From an uncultured Clostridia bacterium (GTDB lineage Bacteria; Bacillota; Clostridia; Christensenellales; Aristaeellaceae), in assembly GCA_946626395.1 (NCBI GenBank), contig CAMOUF010000188.1:1-5975 (forward strand): a stretch of DNA of 5,975 bases. The letters are read 5' to 3'. A model generated the notes under the pieces. It did no database searches. It saw only the letters and a program-made list of their open reading frames with translations, and was not told the origin of the DNA. This document shows positions 4,690 to 5,975 of this stretch, piece by piece (position 1 is the first letter of the stretch; each line of letters opens with the position of its first letter). The translations under genes were made by a program, and so were the position numbers.

Positions 4690-5975
4690 TTGAAAAAAAC
4701 GTGGCTGATTCTTTTGGCTTTTCTTCTGGCGCTGGGGCCTGTGAACGCATGGGCAGAAACAACGCCCATGCAGGATTACCTGGCCGCGGAGGCGGAACAG
4801 GATTTCCCAGGCTGGCAGGTATTTATCAACACATGGTACGGCACCGGCCGGTGGGGCAACGAAATGGGCTCGTATGCTGAGCTTTTTCTGTACCGGATCG
4901 AGGATACTGTCCTGCGGGTCAGGAAGCTGGAAGCGGTTCGGAATGCCCTGCAGGCAGGCGACGCCGTGCCCTGGATGGCACAGGATTTCGCGCCGGTTCC
5001 TTTGTCCGCGGAAGCCAGCGAAAGGCTGTCCCACATGGACCCGGAAAACATATTTTATTACGACCGCAATATCAAGCCCGCCGCGCTGCCGGGCTGCGGG
5101 GAATTTCTGCTCCGGGAAGGGGAGGAAATGGACAATCTGCTCTTTTCCCGGGATTTTCTCATGGCGGAGGTGAGCAACGCCCAGGGCCAGATGGGCCTGC
5201 GTATCGCCCATTGGAACGGCAGGGAATACGACGCTGTGGCGGAAAGCCGCATGGGAGAAAAATCCCTGTACATCAATGATATTCATTCCTCCAACGGATA
5301 TGCGGAGCTGTTTCTGGAGGACGGAGAATGCGGCCTGGATTACGGCGAGGACGGAATCTGGCATCTGACCTATATGAACGACGGCGCCACCATTTGGCTG
5401 TTTCACCCGGAGGGCCTGATTGCCTGGCAGGGAGGCTTTTCCAACGGCAATCAGAACAACGACGATTATCATTGGGGCCGCTTCCCTTATGCCACGGAAT
5501 TGGATGGGCTGGATTTTGACCAAATGCCCGTCCGCTTTGAGGAAGCGGAAGCGCTGCTGGACAGAAGTGGCTATGCCTGCGTAAAACAGGACGGGGCGGA
5601 AATGACCAATCTCCCCGAAGGAAAGCCGGTGGCTGCCTGCTATGCCCGGCTGACGGGCAGGGTGATCGAGGAAAGGGGCGGTTGGGTGCGGCTGCAAATC
5701 GGCTCGGACAGGGACGGCATGAAGGGCTGGTTCCGCCGGGAGGACCTGGCCTTTGGGGAGGAAATGAAGGATGTGGTGTGCTCCTTCCCCGCCTACACCA
5801 TCGCGGATTTGCATGACCGGGAAAGCTGGAATGGCGTCCTGCCCATGGATACTGATACCCGCCCCAGCCAGACCCAGCTGTGGCTGGTAGGCAGACTGCC
5901 GGGCGGGGACTGGCTGGCCCAGGTGAACGTGGACACTGTGTGCGCCGCCTGCGCAGATGCCTTTTCCGATCTCCG
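4690..5975 (+). CDS. Secreted protein with bacterial SH3-like domain, 3'-truncated by window edge
   Basis: The frame is open from the TTG at 4690 to the window end: 428 codons, with the stop off the right edge. The first 22 residues form a clear signal peptide: KK, then a hydrophobic core of about 12 residues, then AWA before Glu23 as the likely signal peptidase I site. There is no lipobox Cys, so the protein is probably released or held by a later domain. Residues 23-290 are acidic and rich in Trp and Tyr with no family I recognise. The motif YAELFL occurs twice (about residues 64 and 205), hinting at a duplicated beta-rich unit. Residues about 300-357 look like a bacterial SH3 domain, with LTGRVIEERGGWVRLQIG and then GWFRREDLAFG. 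A second similar strand pattern (QLWLVGRLPGGDWLAQVN) follows at about residues 396-413. Such domains often bind cell-wall peptides, but no catalytic domain is visible. A strong SD and a 250-base leader with a terminator precede it. Confidence 0.88.
   Translation, partial: MKKTWLILLAFLLALGPVNAWAETTPMQDYLAAEAEQDFPGWQVFINTWYGTGRWGNEMGSYAELFLYRIEDTVLRVRKLEAVRNALQAGDAVPWMAQDFAPVPLSAEASERLSHMDPENIFYYDRNIKPAALPGCGEFLLREGEEMDNLLFSRDFLMAEVSNAQGQMGLRIAHWNGREYDAVAESRMGEKSLYINDIHSSNGYAELFLEDGECGLDYGEDGIWHLTYMNDGATIWLFHPEGLIAWQGGFSNGNQNNDDYHWGRFPYATELDGLDFDQMPVRFEEAEALLDRSGYACVKQDGAEMTNLPEGKPVAACYARLTGRVIEERGGWVRLQIGSDRDGMKGWFRREDLAFGEEMKDVVCSFPAYTIADLHDRESWNGVLPMDTDTRPSQTQLWLVGRLPGGDWLAQVNVDTVCAACADAFSDL

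Noticed and set aside
4534..5814. 426-codon open frame on the minus strand
   Set aside because: It lies opposite the SH3 protein frame, which has a signal peptide, an SD and a recognisable domain. The antisense translation shows no motif and would run across the leader terminator.

Overview
This window looks like a chromosomal or integrated-element segment from a GC-rich member of the Clostridia (gut Firmicutes type). I infer this from strong AAGGAGG-type ribosome binding sites, a TTG start codon, a BspA-like LRR_5 surface protein, a bacterial-SH3 secreted protein and the form of the topoisomerase III. The genus cannot be named from the sequence.

Layout: (1) 3-1490 (+) is the C-terminal two thirds of a type IA topoisomerase, TopB, with the catalytic tyrosine and a C-terminal Cys4 zinc ribbon; its start lies off the left edge. 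(2) 1546-2349 (-) is an ADP-ribosylglycohydrolase of the DraG/ARH family. It converges on topB and has its own extended -10 promoter, a strong SD and a textbook intrinsic terminator (1505-1538). (3) 2350-2634 is a divergent intergenic region with a 16-base inverted repeat and four tandem heptamers. (4) 2635-4365 (+) is a polytopic membrane protein with four N-terminal helices and a C-terminal array of about eleven BspA-type leucine-rich repeats. (5) 4366-4689 is a 324-base non-coding stretch with a good promoter and a leader that can fold in mutually exclusive ways, ending in an intrinsic terminator. (6) 4690-5975 (+) is a secreted protein with a TTG start, a signal peptide and a bacterial SH3-like domain; it runs off the right edge.

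The two right-hand genes both encode envelope or secreted proteins, but the second appears to be separately transcribed and probably controlled by premature termination. I see no functional link between them and the topoisomerase or the glycohydrolase. TopB of this form is frequent on integrative and conjugative elements of Firmicutes, so the left edge may be the border of such an element, but no other conjugation gene is visible.

The most noteworthy item is the 4471-4626 leader. One upstream segment (4476-4491) can pair either locally with 4517-4533 or over a long range with the 5' arm of the terminator (4597-4613). This is the layout of a riboswitch or attenuator. I could not match it to a known class from memory.
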